A stretch of 64,000 bases of DNA, from NCBI RefSeq assembly GCF_001592285.1, contig NZ_BCWQ01000017.1:50137-114136 (forward strand), in the 5' to 3' direction. The notes below the pieces were generated by a model. That model was not told the DNA's origin. It saw only the letters and a list, made by a program, of their open reading frames with translations, and did not search any database. Below are positions 42,373 to 51,128 of the stretch, one piece after another. The DNA is from Hydrogenophaga pseudoflava NBRC 102511. Its GTDB lineage: Bacteria > Pseudomonadota > Gammaproteobacteria > Burkholderiales > Burkholderiaceae_C. The position numbers and the translations under genes were made by a program. Numbering within the stretch: the stretch's first letter is position 1; each line of letters opens with the position of its first letter.

Positions 42373-44709
42373 ATGGACATGCATGCACAGCATCACCACG
42401 ACAACCACCCGCCGCCCCAGCCCGTCTCGCCCACCGATCTCAAGGACCCGGTGTGCGGCATGAAGGTCACGGCGCAGTCGGCGCACACGTTGAAACACGA
42501 AGGTCGTCCCTACTACTTCTGCAGTGCCAAGTGCCAAGGCAAGTTCGCGGCCAACCCGCTGCAGTACCTGGTGTCCACGGCGCCTGCAGACTCCGCGCCA
42601 GCGGCTGCCGGCACGGTCTATACCTGCCCGATGCACCCCGAGATTCGCCAGGAGCATCCAGGCAACTGCCCCAAGTGCGGCATGACGCTGGAGCCCCTGC
42701 TGCCGGAACTCGAAGACGACGACAACCCCGAGTTGCGCGATTTCCAGCGCCGCTTCTGGTGGACGCTGCCGCTGACCGTGATGGTCTTTGTGCTCGCCAT
42801 GTTCGGCCACCGCCTCCAGTGGATGGACATGACCGTGCAGAGCTGGGTCGAGCTGGTCTTGTCCATTCCCATCGTCCTGTGGGCCGGCTGGCCGTTCTTC
42901 TCGCGTGGCTGGCAATCGGTGATGAACCGCAGTCCCAACATGTGGACCTTGATCGGGCTGGGCACGGGGGCCGCGTTTGTCTACAGCGTGGTCGCGACGG
43001 TCACGCCACAGGTGTTCCCGGACTCGTTCATCTCCATGGGCCGCGTCGCCGTGTACTTCGAGGCCGCCGCTGTGATCATCTCGCTCACGCTGCTGGGCCA
43101 GGTGCTCGAACTCAAGGCACGGTCGCAGACTTCGGCCGCCATCAAGTCGCTGTTGGGCCTGGCGCCCAAAACCGCCCGCCGCATCCGCGCCGACGGCACG
43201 GAAGAGGACGTGCCGCTGACCCATGTGCACGTGGGTGACTTGCTGCGTGTGCGCCCCGGCGAAAAAGTCCCGGTGGACGGCGAGGTGACCGAAGGCGGCA
43301 GTTCGGTCGATGAATCCATGCTCACGGGCGAGCCGATGCCAGTGGCCAAACGGGTGGGCGACAAGGTGATTGGTGCCACGCTTAACACCAGCGGCGCGCT
43401 GGTGATGCGCAGTGAGCGCGTGGGTGCGTCCACCATGCTGTCGCAGATCGTGCAGATGGTGGCCCAGGCACAGCGTTCCCGCGCGCCGATGCAGCGCATG
43501 GCCGACGTGGTGGCGGGCTACTTCGTCGTCACGGTGGTGGGCATTGCCTTGCTGACTTTCTTCGGCTGGGGCCTGTTCGGCCCCGAGCCGCGCTGGGTGT
43601 TCGGCCTGATCAATGCGGTGTCGGTGCTGATCATTGCCTGTCCCTGCGCCCTCGGTCTGGCCACACCCATGTCCATCATGGTCGCGACCGGTCGGGGCGC
43701 CACGCACGGCGTGTTGTTCCGGGACGCCGCGGCGATCGAGAACATGCGCAAGATCGACACCCTCATCATCGACAAGACCGGCACCCTGACCGAGGGCCGC
43801 CCGAGTTTCGAGCGCGCTATTCCCGCGCCCGGTTTTGAAGCCAACGAGGTGCTGCGCCTGGCCGCCAGCCTGGACCAGGGCAGCGAGCACCCGCTGGCCG
43901 AAACCATCGTGCGCGCCGCCCGCGAACGCGGGATGGCGCTGGACAAACCCGAGAACTTCGAATCCGGCTCGGGCATCGGCGTGCGTGGTCAGGTGGCCGG
44001 GCGCCAGCTGGCGCTGGGCAACACCACGCTGATGGAACAGCTCGGTGTCTCCGTCGCGGCGCTGGTGCCACAGGCCGAGGCCTTGCGCGCAGAAGGTGCC
44101 AGCGTGATGCACCTGGCCGTGAATGGCCAGCTGATGGGCCTGCTGGCGGTGTCCGATCCGGTCAAGGCCAGCACGCCGGAGGCCTTGGCGACCCTCAAGG
44201 CATCGGGTCTGCGCATCGTGATGGCGACCGGTGACGGCCTGACCACGGCCCAGGCTGTGGCCGCCCGCCTGGGCATCGACGAGGTGCATGGCGAGGTCAA
44301 GCCGGCTGACAAGCTGCTGCTGGTCGAGCGCTTGCAGAAAGAAGGCCGCGTGGTGGCCATGGCCGGTGATGGCATCAACGATGCGCCGGCACTGGCCAAG
44401 GCCGATGTGGGCGTGGCCATGGGGACCGGGACCGACGTGGCGATGAACAGCGCGCAGGTGACCCTGGTCAAAGGCGATCTGCGCGGGATTGCTATAGCGC
44501 GGGCGCTGTCGGAAGCGACCGTGGGCAACATGAAGCAGAACCTGGTGTTTGCCTTTTTGTACAACGCACTGGGCATCCCGGTGGCCGCCGGTGTGCTGTA
44601 CCCGTTGACGGGCTGGCTGCTGTCGCCCTTGATTGCTGCGCTGGCCATGAGCCTGAGCTCTGTGTCGGTTATTGGCAATGCGCTGCGCCTCAGGTCGGCA
44701 CGGCTCTAG
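42373..44709 (+). CDS. copA: Copper-translocating P1B-type ATPase with YHS and CPMHP metal-binding modules
   Basis: 778 residues. Instead of HMA domains it begins with a His-rich tail (HAQHHHDNH), a YHS-like domain (DPVCGMKV near 26) and a heavy-metal-binding motif (YTCPMHPE...CPKCGM, 84-105), the layout of CopF/SilP-like pumps. Core motifs: CPC near 423 ([12 protein letters not shown]), phosphorylated Asp in DKTGTLTEG near 467, hinge [10 protein letters not shown] near 665. It exports Cu(I) or Ag(I) from the cytoplasm. ATG 42373 avoids a long overlap with the DUF2933 gene. Confidence 0.92.
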   Translation: MDMHAQHHHDNHPPPQPVSPTDLKDPVCGMKVTAQSAHTLKHEGRPYYFCSAKCQGKFAANPLQYLVSTAPADSAPAAAGTVYTCPMHPEIRQEHPGNCPKCGMTLEPLLPELEDDDNPELRDFQRRFWWTLPLTVMVFVLAMFGHRLQWMDMTVQSWVELVLSIPIVLWAGWPFFSRGWQSVMNRSPNMWTLIGLGTGAAFVYSVVATVTPQVFPDSFISMGRVAVYFEAAAVIISLTLLGQVLELKARSQTSAAIKSLLGLAPKTARRIRADGTEEDVPLTHVHVGDLLRVRPGEKVPVDGEVTEGGSSVDESMLTGEPMPVAKRVGDKVIGATLNTSGALVMRSERVGASTMLSQIVQMVAQAQRSRAPMQRMADVVAGYFVVTVVGIALLTFFGWGLFGPEPRWVFGLINAVSVLIIACPCALGLATPMSIMVATGRGATHGVLFRDAAAIENMRKIDTLIIDKTGTLTEGRPSFERAIPAPGFEANEVLRLAASLDQGSEHPLAETIVRAARERGMALDKPENFESGSGIGVRGQVAGRQLALGNTTLMEQLGVSVAALVPQAEALRAEGASVMHLAVNGQLMGLLAVSDPVKASTPEALATLKASGLRIVMATGDGLTTAQAVAARLGIDEVHGEVKPADKLLLVERLQKEGRVVAMAGDGINDAPALAKADVGVAMGTGTDVAMNSAQVTLVKGDLRGIAIARALSEATVGNMKQNLVFAFLYNALGIPVAAGVLYPLTGWLLSPLIAALAMSLSSVSVIGNALRLRSARL

Positions 44710-44739
44710 CGCAGGCTCACCCTACAACGAGGTCTGACC

Positions 44740-45264
44740 ATGGACATTGTTGCGCATGGGGTGTGGGTGGGCCTTGGCGCAGCGTGGATGCATAGGCATC
44801 GACGCCTGGACCGTCGCACTGCAACCCTGGCGATCGGTATGGCGGTGGTGCCTGATCTGGTCCAGTTGCTTCCTCTGGGATACCTTGCACTGCTCACTTC
44901 GAATGGCTGGTCTGTCCTGCAGGCCTATGCCAATGCGCTGCCGGGCTATGAGCCGGCGATGTCTCCAACCATCACGGCACTCACGCACCACCTGCATTGT
45001 GTGATGCACAGCGCCTTGGTGGCCGGTGTGGTCACTGCCGGCTGCTGGCTGTGGTTGAGACGCCTCTGGATACCTTTGCTGGGCTGGTGGTCCCACATCC
45101 TGATCGATGTCTTTACCCACTCGGCTGATTTCTACCCATCCCCGGTTTTTTATCCGGTGACCTATTGGGGGTTCGACGGTATAGCGTGGAACACCCCGTG
45201 GTTCATGGTGGTCAACTATCTGGCTATGTTGGCTGTTGCCACCGTGATGTTCCGCCACAAATAG
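44740..45264 (+). CDS. YdjM/DUF457-like integral membrane protein
   Basis: 174 residues with about four membrane segments and conserved-looking polar motifs inside them (DIVAHGVW, VVPDLVQL, GWWSHILIDVFTHS). This pattern resembles membrane-bound metal-dependent hydrolase-like proteins of the YdjM group, whose activity is not established. It starts 30 bp after the copper ATPase and ends at a bidirectional terminator. Confidence 0.6.
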   Translation: MDIVAHGVWVGLGAAWMHRHRRLDRRTATLAIGMAVVPDLVQLLPLGYLALLTSNGWSVLQAYANALPGYEPAMSPTITALTHHLHCVMHSALVAGVVTAGCWLWLRRLWIPLLGWWSHILIDVFTHSADFYPSPVFYPVTYWGFDGIAWNTPWFMVVNYLAMLAVATVMFRHK

Positions 45265-45267
45265 AAA

Positions 45268-45293
45268 AGCCACCCCAAGACAGGGTGGCTGTT
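45268..45293. terminator. Bidirectional terminator between the membrane-protein gene and copK
   Basis: Perfect 8-bp stem AGCCACCC (45268-45275) with GGGTGGCT (45283-45290) and a 7-base loop, with AAAA on the left and TTT on the right. It separates two convergent genes. Confidence 0.75.
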
Positions 45294-45311
45294 TCTGCGC
45301 AGAGGTCGCGA

Positions 45312-45596
45312 TCAGTTGTGGTGACCCTTGCGCGCCAGGATATCAAGACGAGCGACTTCGTTGCCCACCGTGCTGATCTTCTGACCGTCCACCGATTGAA
45401 CGACCTCTCCTTTGGCGAGGTATGCAGTGCGTCCAAATTGGTTGGTTTTGGCCATGTTCCCGTCCTTGAAGACGTACAAGGTCTCGCCATTGACCAGCGG
45501 CACCGTCTGCTTGGCCTCGGATTGGGCCGCATCCATGGCAAAAGCCGGGAGGGTTGCGGCGAGCGAAAGGACGAGGATGTTGAACTTGCGAATCAT
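45312..45596 (-). CDS. copK: Periplasmic copper-binding protein CopK
   Basis: 94 residues: signal peptide (1-20, LPAFA), mature part starting MDAAQSEAKQTVPLVNGETLYVF-like (KQTVPLVNGETLYVFKDG) and ending with a His pair (GHHN). The VPL-NG-T-YVFKDGxMA pattern is characteristic of CopK of Cupriavidus metallidurans, a small beta-protein that binds Cu(I) and Cu(II) cooperatively. AGGAG lies 5 bases before ATG 45596. It is transcribed opposite to the copper block. Confidence 0.85.
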   Translation of the reverse strand: MIRKFNILVLSLAATLPAFAMDAAQSEAKQTVPLVNGETLYVFKDGNMAKTNQFGRTAYLAKGEVVQSVDGQKISTVGNEVARLDILARKGHHN

Positions 45597-45696
45597 GGTT
45601 GCTCCTGAAAGTTTCACGTTGATCGGGTGATGCAACGAGGTACCGTGTACAGATGCAATGTAGTGAGGTGCGGGTGACCGCTAGCTTGCCTGCAGA

Positions 45697-45710
45697 TGAC
45701 AGTTTTGACT
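45697..45710. promoter_or_regulatory. Candidate CusR-like site upstream of copK
   Basis: TGACAGTTTTGACT lies ~100 bp upstream of copK. It shares TGACA-N-TTTTG with the site at 35712, but the right half is degenerate. Weaker than the other two sites. Confidence 0.35.
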
Positions 45711-45718
45711 GCTATTTG

Positions 45719-47002
45719 TCAGCCCGTCACGCCGTCGTAGAACAGCTTCCAGCGGCCCTGTTCTTTGCCCCAATACTGGCGCTTGACCAGCCCGCGTGTC
45801 TCCCCCGCCACGACCTCGGCAAAGTTGACCACCGTGACTTCGGTGCCGCGCTTCCAGCGAAAGATCGACACCTCCTTGAGATCGATGCGCCGGTTCTGGC
45901 GCGTTGGCGCTGCAGCGCGCACCAGCGTCTTGAGCGGCCGGTCCTGCACCCCTTCGTCTGCCTGGAAATCTCGGGTGGACAGGGCCTGGATCGTCGCCCG
46001 GTCGCCCAATGACCTGGCTTCCGTCCAGCGGGAGAGCAACTCGCGGAACTCCGCTCTGTGGCTGGAGAGCGTGTCCGGTCTGACCCAAGTCACCTCGTCG
46101 GCAATGATGACCGGCGTGCGGCGCGGCTCCAGCTCGCGCATGAGGTAGGCCATGTCGTCGTTGGCCAAGGCGACACAACCTTCGGTGGCGTAGGGGCTGC
46201 GGACGTAGGACACGCGAGGAACGCCATGCAACCATATGCCGCCGCCCGTGCGGCCCATCCGGCGGTCGTGCTCGTTAGGGTAGTTCAGCGGCAGCGCGCC
46301 GATGCCGTACAGCTCTTCGACCTGCTGGTCGTCCAGCCGGCTGGTGATGTGGTACACACCCAGCGGCGTGCGCAGATCGCCTTCCACCTCTTTGTCGAAC
46401 CCCGCTCGACCGATGGATGCATAGAAACTGCGGATCAGCTGCAGGCCGCCGGACTGCTGCGCGAACACATAGACCCGTGAATGGCTGGCGTCCACGACGA
46501 CCACATGCCGAACATTGCGGGCAAGCTCCAGCACCTGCTCCGGCACGGTGCCGGGCGGTGGCATCTCTCTGAGCGAACCCAAGCGCCGGGTGGCCTCGGC
46601 GCGCAGTTTTTGCAGTTGCTCCCGAACCGCGGGAGGGCCATCCGTCACCGTGGCGAAGCTGGGAAGCGTTCCACTCTGGGCCATCAGAAGGTCCCCGTAA
46701 ACGAGTTGTCCCAACTGGAAACCTGGCACGTCACGCACCAGCGCCGCAGCCAATGGCAGGGCTTGCCGGTCCCCGGCTGCGATGGCGCGGTAGACCGCGA
46801 TGAGGCGTGCTTCCGGCGACGAACGCAATGAGCCGGCCAGAACAGCGCCATCGTTCAGGCTGCTCCTGGGGGTCTGGCCGCTGGCTTGCCCGAATGGCAG
46901 GACCAGAGACGCACCCGCGAGCGCGGCTCGGGAGAGCAACTTTCGTCGGGTGGTGACCCGATCGGGTGGTACCAACATGGCGTCGTTCTGTCCAAAGGTC
47001 AT
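45719..47002 (-). CDS. Tat-exported L,D-transpeptidase (YkuD family)
   Basis: 427 residues. The N-terminus has a Tat-like motif (TTRRKLLSRAAL) and hydrophobic stretch. YkuD domain at about 150-300 with the active-site signature HG near 258 (IWLHGVPR) and nucleophilic Cys in ATEGCVAL near 275. A C-terminal ~100-residue SnoaL/NTF2-like region follows, as in other proteobacterial L,D-transpeptidases. The enzyme makes 3-3 peptidoglycan crosslinks or attaches lipoproteins. ATG 47002 overlaps the M23 gene stop. Copper inhibits L,D-transpeptidases of E. coli, which may explain its place here. Confidence 0.88.
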   Translation of the reverse strand: MTFGQNDAMLVPPDRVTTRRKLLSRAALAGASLVLPFGQASGQTPRSSLNDGAVLAGSLRSSPEARLIAVYRAIAAGDRQALPLAAALVRDVPGFQLGQLVYGDLLMAQSGTLPSFATVTDGPPAVREQLQKLRAEATRRLGSLREMPPPGTVPEQVLELARNVRHVVVVDASHSRVYVFAQQSGGLQLIRSFYASIGRAGFDKEVEGDLRTPLGVYHITSRLDDQQVEELYGIGALPLNYPNEHDRRMGRTGGGIWLHGVPRVSYVRSPYATEGCVALANDDMAYLMRELEPRRTPVIIADEVTWVRPDTLSSHRAEFRELLSRWTEARSLGDRATIQALSTRDFQADEGVQDRPLKTLVRAAAPTRQNRRIDLKEVSIFRWKRGTEVTVVNFAEVVAGETRGLVKRQYWGKEQGRWKLFYDGVTG

Positions 47003-48327
47003 TGCGCGTGGGCCAGGGCGACGGAAGCGGCCATGGCGAGTTGTTCCCGCATGGCCTTGGACTCCTGCTTGAAGCCGGGCAGCTGGGCCACCGCAACGGT
47101 CGAGACCGATGGATCGCTGGCGATCCGCGACGGGTTGGTTTGCACGCCTTTGACGAGGTATTCAAAGTGCAGGTTCGGGCCTGTCGCCGTTCCGGTGGAG
47201 CCGACCGTTCCGATGGTCTGGCCTTGCTGCACGCGTTGGCCCAAGCGGACGGTGATGCGTTCCATGTGTGCATACGCGGTGGCGGCCTTGTCGGGGTGCT
47301 GGATCACGACGTAGTTGCCATAGCCACCCTGGCGACCGGCGAAGCTCACCACGCCGTCGGCCACGGTTCGGATCGGGGTTCCGGCCGGCGCGCCGTAGTC
47401 CGTGCCCTTGTGGGCTTTTTGCCCCCCGAACACAGGGTGGATGCGTGGCCCGTAAGAACTGGTGACCCTGGAAAACGCCAGGGGCGATGCCAGGTAGGCG
47501 CGTCGCTGACTCTCCCCATCGAGGCTGACGAACTCGCCCGCTTTGCCGGGCGCCCGGAACCACATGGCCTGGTGTGTTTCCTGGCCGCTCTGAATCTCGG
47601 CGCCCAGCAACTGCCCTGCGAACAGGATTTCACCATCCAGCTCGAAGGCTTCATAGACCAGGCCGACACGCGCGCCTCGCCGCAGGTCGCGCTGGAAGTC
47701 GAGGTCCCCGGAAAAAGCCTCCACCGTCTGCGCGGCGATGGCATCCGGAATGTCGGCCTGATCGGTGGCCGCGTAGAACGAGGAGCGAATGGTGAGCGAG
47801 CCAAACTGCACCAGGCGACGTGGCGTGGGCTGTTCGAGTCGGGCGTTGAATCCTCCGTCCTGCTGTTCCACCACCAGTCGGCTGACGCGCTGGTTGTTGG
47901 CGTCCACCCAGCGCACCGACAAGGTCTTCAATTGCCCCTCGGGGGTCCGGGTGACAGAAGCCAGCTTGCCAGATGCACCGGTCAGCAGCAGGCGCGATGT
48001 GACGTCACGCGCGAGAAAGCTCTGTGCTTCACGATCATCGACACCCAGCCGTTTGAGCAAGGCCTGGAGGGAGTCGTCACGGCGGGTGAGCTGCGATTGG
48101 TGAATCAGGAACTCGGGCGTCGATGCCGTCAGCGCAGGCTCCGCCAGAGGCGCATCCACGGTCTCCACCACCTGCCGAACCGGCCACTGGGCCGCGTCGG
48201 GCAAGTTGGGTGAGACGCCAAAGGCCACGACACCCGTGCCCAGCATCAGGCTGCCCAGGGCCGCCAGCACGGGCCGTCGGTGGCTTTGGATCAGTGTTTT
48301 CAAAGGGAGCAAGTGGACTGGCTTCAT
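46999..48327 (-). CDS. M23 family metallopeptidase (LytM/OapA-like)
   Basis: 442 residues: N-terminal membrane anchor (about 20-40), a helical/OapA-type domain, and a C-terminal LytM domain with HKGTDYGAPAGTPI (Zn-ligand His and Asp near 315) and the closing motif GPNLHFEY near 390. The first His of the usual HxH pair is Asn here. The family cuts peptidoglycan crosslinks. It is placed between sco and the L,D-transpeptidase with overlapping ends, suggesting paired cell-wall remodelling. Confidence 0.88.
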   Translation of the reverse strand: MKPVHLLPLKTLIQSHRRPVLAALGSLMLGTGVVAFGVSPNLPDAAQWPVRQVVETVDAPLAEPALTASTPEFLIHQSQLTRRDDSLQALLKRLGVDDREAQSFLARDVTSRLLLTGASGKLASVTRTPEGQLKTLSVRWVDANNQRVSRLVVEQQDGGFNARLEQPTPRRLVQFGSLTIRSSFYAATDQADIPDAIAAQTVEAFSGDLDFQRDLRRGARVGLVYEAFELDGEILFAGQLLGAEIQSGQETHQAMWFRAPGKAGEFVSLDGESQRRAYLASPLAFSRVTSSYGPRIHPVFGGQKAHKGTDYGAPAGTPIRTVADGVVSFAGRQGGYGNYVVIQHPDKAATAYAHMERITVRLGQRVQQGQTIGTVGSTGTATGPNLHFEYLVKGVQTNPSRIASDPSVSTVAVAQLPGFKQESKAMREQLAMAASVALAHAQ

Positions 48328-48366
48328 GGCAGGACAGACGGTGGCTTTGCCAAGGCTTGACGCGCC

Positions 48367-49005
48367 TCAAGCATTGGACAAAAGGATCTGGATGTCCGAC
48401 GCGATCGTGGCGGCATCGGTTCCGTAGGCGGAAAACAGGCGGACCCGGGCTTCGGTGTCGAAGATGTACTTGCCTGCCGAATGGTCCATGGTGTAGGAGG
48501 TCGGGGTCGAGCCCGGGACCTTCTTGTAGTAGATCTTGAAGCCCGCCGCGACGTCCTTGAGTTCGTCGGGCTCGGGCCGCAACGCGATGAAGCTCGGGTC
48601 AAAGTTCGCCATGTACTCCTTGAGCAGCGCCTGCGTGTCCCGCTCGGGGTCCACCGTGATGAAGAGCACCTGCAACTGGTCACCCTGAGCGCCCAGCAGG
48701 CGCTTGACTTCCGCCATGGTGGTCATCGAGGTGGGGCAGACGTCCGGACACTGCGTGAAGCCGAAGAAAACGACCGCGATCTTGCCCTTGAAGTCCTTCA
48801 TCGTCCTCAGGTTGCCAAGGTGATCCTTGAGCCGCAGATCCTGGGCGAAGGAGGCGCCGGTCACATCGGTGCTCTTGAACTTGGGAGCTTCTGGTGAACA
48901 GGCCATCAACGCAGGGATACCTGCCAAGCAAGCGAGAGACGTCTGAACAAATCGCCGACGGTCGATGGACGAGTCGTCTGAAATGGTTGAAGAGCGCTGT
49001 GTCAT
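48367..49005 (-). CDS. SCO1/SenC family copper chaperone lipoprotein
   Basis: 212 residues. A Tat-like motif (DRRRFVQT) precedes a lipobox (LMAC near 35). Thioredoxin fold with copper-binding CPDVCP near 85 and the distal His in TMDHSAGKY near 170. Sco proteins deliver copper to cytochrome oxidase CuA or maintain thiols in the periplasm. It lies 1 bp after the dsbA-like stop in a dense operon. Confidence 0.92.
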   Translation of the reverse strand: MTQRSSTISDDSSIDRRRFVQTSLACLAGIPALMACSPEAPKFKSTDVTGASFAQDLRLKDHLGNLRTMKDFKGKIAVVFFGFTQCPDVCPTSMTTMAEVKRLLGAQGDQLQVLFITVDPERDTQALLKEYMANFDPSFIALRPEPDELKDVAAGFKIYYKKVPGSTPTSYTMDHSAGKYIFDTEARVRLFSAYGTDAATIASDIQILLSNA

Positions 49006-49006
49006 G

Positions 49007-49711
49007 TCACTTCCTGGCTTTGGCTACTTCTTCGGCCACGAGCGCCATCAACTGCTGATCGCCAAAAGACGGCAGTCCGCGGCCATTGACGAAGAACGTG
49101 GGCGTCTTGGTCACTTCCAGGGCGGTCAGGTCCTCGATGTCCTGCTTCAAAACTCCGTCAATGGCCGGAGTCTGTGCGTCGGCCTGTGCCTTGGCGATGT
49201 CCAGACCAGCATCTTGCGCTGCGCGGTACGCCAGATCGAGGTTGGGCTTGCCGTGGTCGGCCCATTGGGGCTGGGCGGCCAGCACCATCTCCAGCACGGG
49301 CAGGTATTTGTCCTGCAGTTTGGCGGCCTCCAGCAGTTTGACCACCTGATCGGAGCCCGCATGGAAGGGGGCGTACCGGATCACCAGGCGCACATCGTTC
49401 GGGTACTGCTTGAGGATGTCTTTGACGATGGGGTAGAAGGCGCGGCAGGTTTCGCACGCAGGGTCAAAGAACTCGACGATGGTGACCGGCGCGTTGCGCG
49501 GCCCAAAGACCGGCGAATGGAAGCGGACCAGGCGGTTGTCTGCCTGGCTGCCCGACGGGTTGACCGGCTGACCGGTGGACTCTTTGACGACCTGATTGAC
49601 CTTTTCCGCCTGCGAGTTCTGGACCCGCTTCTGGTAGGCATTCATGCCCAGGAAGAAGAACACCAGGACGATGGCGACCAGGGCTGCGACGGTGATTTTT
49701 TTGGAATTCAT
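49007..49711 (-). CDS. DsbA-family thiol:disulfide oxidoreductase (copy 1)
   Basis: 234 residues: N-terminal membrane anchor (about 6-24), then a DsbA/thioredoxin domain with active site CETC near 93 (FFDPACETCRAFYP) and cis-Pro loop TKTPTFFVNG near 207. Overlaps the dsbB start region by 4 bp, so the pair likely forms one oxidation system. It is closely similar in the catalytic half to the protein encoded at 52224-52886. Confidence 0.9.
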   Translation of the reverse strand: MNSKKITVAALVAIVLVFFFLGMNAYQKRVQNSQAEKVNQVVKESTGQPVNPSGSQADNRLVRFHSPVFGPRNAPVTIVEFFDPACETCRAFYPIVKDILKQYPNDVRLVIRYAPFHAGSDQVVKLLEAAKLQDKYLPVLEMVLAAQPQWADHGKPNLDLAYRAAQDAGLDIAKAQADAQTPAIDGVLKQDIEDLTALEVTKTPTFFVNGRGLPSFGDQQLMALVAEEVAKARK

Positions 49712-50124
49712 CGGGAGGACTTTCTGAGGTAGACGACGAGAAGGATGACCAGCGCCAAGAACGCGGCCAATGACAGCCAGGGAATCTGGACACCATTGAG
49801 GATTTCGAGCTTCTGGTCCGCGCAAGACACCCCTGCGCTGCACGGCACCCAGGCTTTGGGGATCAGGCCCGCGACCAGCAGGGTGTGGTAGCCGGCCATG
49901 GCCAGACCGCCCAAGGCCAGGGCCAGGGCATAGACGGCGCCCCGGCGGTCATCGTTGAAACAGGCGATGCCCAGAACGATGGCGATGGGGAACATGAAGA
50001 TGCGCTGGTACCAGCACAGCACGCAGGGCGTCATGCCCATGACTTCACCGATGAACAGCGCGCCCAGGGTGGCAGTGGTCGCCACCAGCCAGGCCATCAG
50101 CAGCAGGGTCCAGTCCTTCTTCAT
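49708..50124 (-). CDS. dsbB: Disulfide bond formation protein B
   Basis: 138-residue four-helix membrane protein that reoxidises DsbA with quinones. Redox pairs: CVLC near 34 (TPCVLCWYQRI) and the periplasmic loop pair CSAGVSC near 95-101. It is shorter than E. coli DsbB, like the BdbC/DsbI-type group. Overlaps lspA by 4 bp upstream and dsbA-like by 4 bp downstream. Confidence 0.9.
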   Translation of the reverse strand: MKKDWTLLLMAWLVATTATLGALFIGEVMGMTPCVLCWYQRIFMFPIAIVLGIACFNDDRRGAVYALALALGGLAMAGYHTLLVAGLIPKAWVPCSAGVSCADQKLEILNGVQIPWLSLAAFLALVILLVVYLRKSSR

Positions 50125-50627
50125 GGTTCGCTCCGGGTCTTGGCGGACGACAGTGGCAACGACATCAATCCCCAGCCGATCACGGCCAGGACGATGAAGA
50201 CATCCGCCAGGTTGAACGCCGGCCAGTGCAGACCGCGCCAGTGCACGTCCAGGAAGTCGGTCACCGCGCCGTTGAAAACGCGATCCAGGAGGTTGCCTGT
50301 TCCACCGGCCACGATCAGTGACCCGACCAGACGATCCAGGGGGGTGGCGTGTTTGACCAGGCTGGTGAAGGTGATGGGAACCACCACCAGGATGCTGATG
50401 GCAATGAGAAACCAGCGCTGCCAGCCACCCGCATCCGCGAAGAGCGAAAAAGCGGCCCCCTCGTTCAGGGCATGAACCAGGTTGAACCAGCTCGTCACCT
50501 CCACCGATGATCCAAAGGGAATCGTCGCGGCGAAGTAGGCCTTGGTCATCTGGTCCAAAGCGATCATGCCCCCCACTGCGAAGAGCCAGAGCAAGCGGGG
50601 GTGGGCCCGCCAAAGAGAAAAATGCAT
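50121..50627 (-). CDS. lspA: Lipoprotein signal peptidase
   Basis: 168-residue inner-membrane aspartyl protease that removes lipoprotein signal peptides. Four hydrophobic helices; catalytic Asp residues in GGTGNLLDRV near 116 and FNLADV near 139. An accessory LspA in metal clusters is known from lead-resistance pbr operons. Here it is the first gene of the lspA-dsbB-dsbA-sco-M23-ldt string. Confidence 0.93.
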   Translation of the reverse strand: MHFSLWRAHPRLLWLFAVGGMIALDQMTKAYFAATIPFGSSVEVTSWFNLVHALNEGAAFSLFADAGGWQRWFLIAISILVVVPITFTSLVKHATPLDRLVGSLIVAGGTGNLLDRVFNGAVTDFLDVHWRGLHWPAFNLADVFIVLAVIGWGLMSLPLSSAKTRSEP

Positions 50628-50653
50628 GAATCAATCCCGAAAATGAAAACATC

Positions 50654-50673
50654 ACCAACCCCAAGGGATTGGT
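50654..50673 (-). terminator. Imperfect hairpin between lspA and the czcI-like gene
   Basis: ACCAAcCCC (50654-50662) pairs with GGGaTTGGT (50665-50673) with one mismatch. No clear T run; a processing or weak termination site between two minus-strand genes. Confidence 0.35.
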
Positions 50674-50722
50674 GCGCTTTGCAGGGATTGATGGGTGCGC
50701 GGAGCTACCGCGCGGTGAGCCA

Positions 50723-50743
50723 ATCCCCGGTCAAACCGGGGAT
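50723..50743 (-). terminator. GC-rich hairpin at the end of the czcI-like gene
   Basis: Perfect 9-bp stem (50723-50731 with 50735-50743) and 3-base loop, overlapping the stop codon of the upstream gene. No T run follows on the minus strand, so it may protect the transcript end rather than stop transcription. Confidence 0.4.
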
Positions 50744-51084
50744 GTCCACCGTGGCCGATCAGGGCGGTCTATGAGCAAAGAATCCGACCATGGGCGAGGT
50801 CGAGGCAGAACCACCGAGCTGGCTTGAACGCACCCTGAAGAGGGCAATGCTTGCAAGGCCATGGAGCAACTGGCGTGGCAGGTTCCGCAATCGAAATCGG
50901 GCGACACGGCGCCAGCGGCCGACTGGTTGGCAGCAGACTCTTCGGCGATCTGGTGCTGGTGGGCGTGGTGCCCGAGATGCTGCACCGTGGCATCCTGGTC
51001 GTGCGCGCAATAAGACCCCGATGCAGCCCAGGACAGCTGCAGCGGCATCCACATCATCAACACGACTAGCAGCCAAGAACGCAT
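50731..51084 (-). CDS. CzcI-like small exported metal-associated protein
   Basis: 117 residues: signal peptide (LLVVLMMWMPLQLSWAA), a His-rich segment (HLGHHAHQHQ) and a Cys motif (DCGTCHASCSMA). This matches the small CzcI-type proteins next to Co/Zn/Cd efflux genes. ATG 51084 is chosen so that the signal peptide starts MRSWLL; an in-frame ATG nine codons upstream is possible. It lies 45 bp after the DUF3703 gene and may buffer or sense metal in the periplasm. Confidence 0.65.
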   Translation of the reverse strand: MRSWLLVVLMMWMPLQLSWAASGSYCAHDQDATVQHLGHHAHQHQIAEESAANQSAAGAVSPDFDCGTCHASCSMALQALPSSGCVQASSVVLPRPRPWSDSLLIDRPDRPRWTSPV

Positions 51085-51128
51085 GATGGAATTGTAGTGG
51101 TTGGCCTTCATGAAAACCGGTCAAAACC

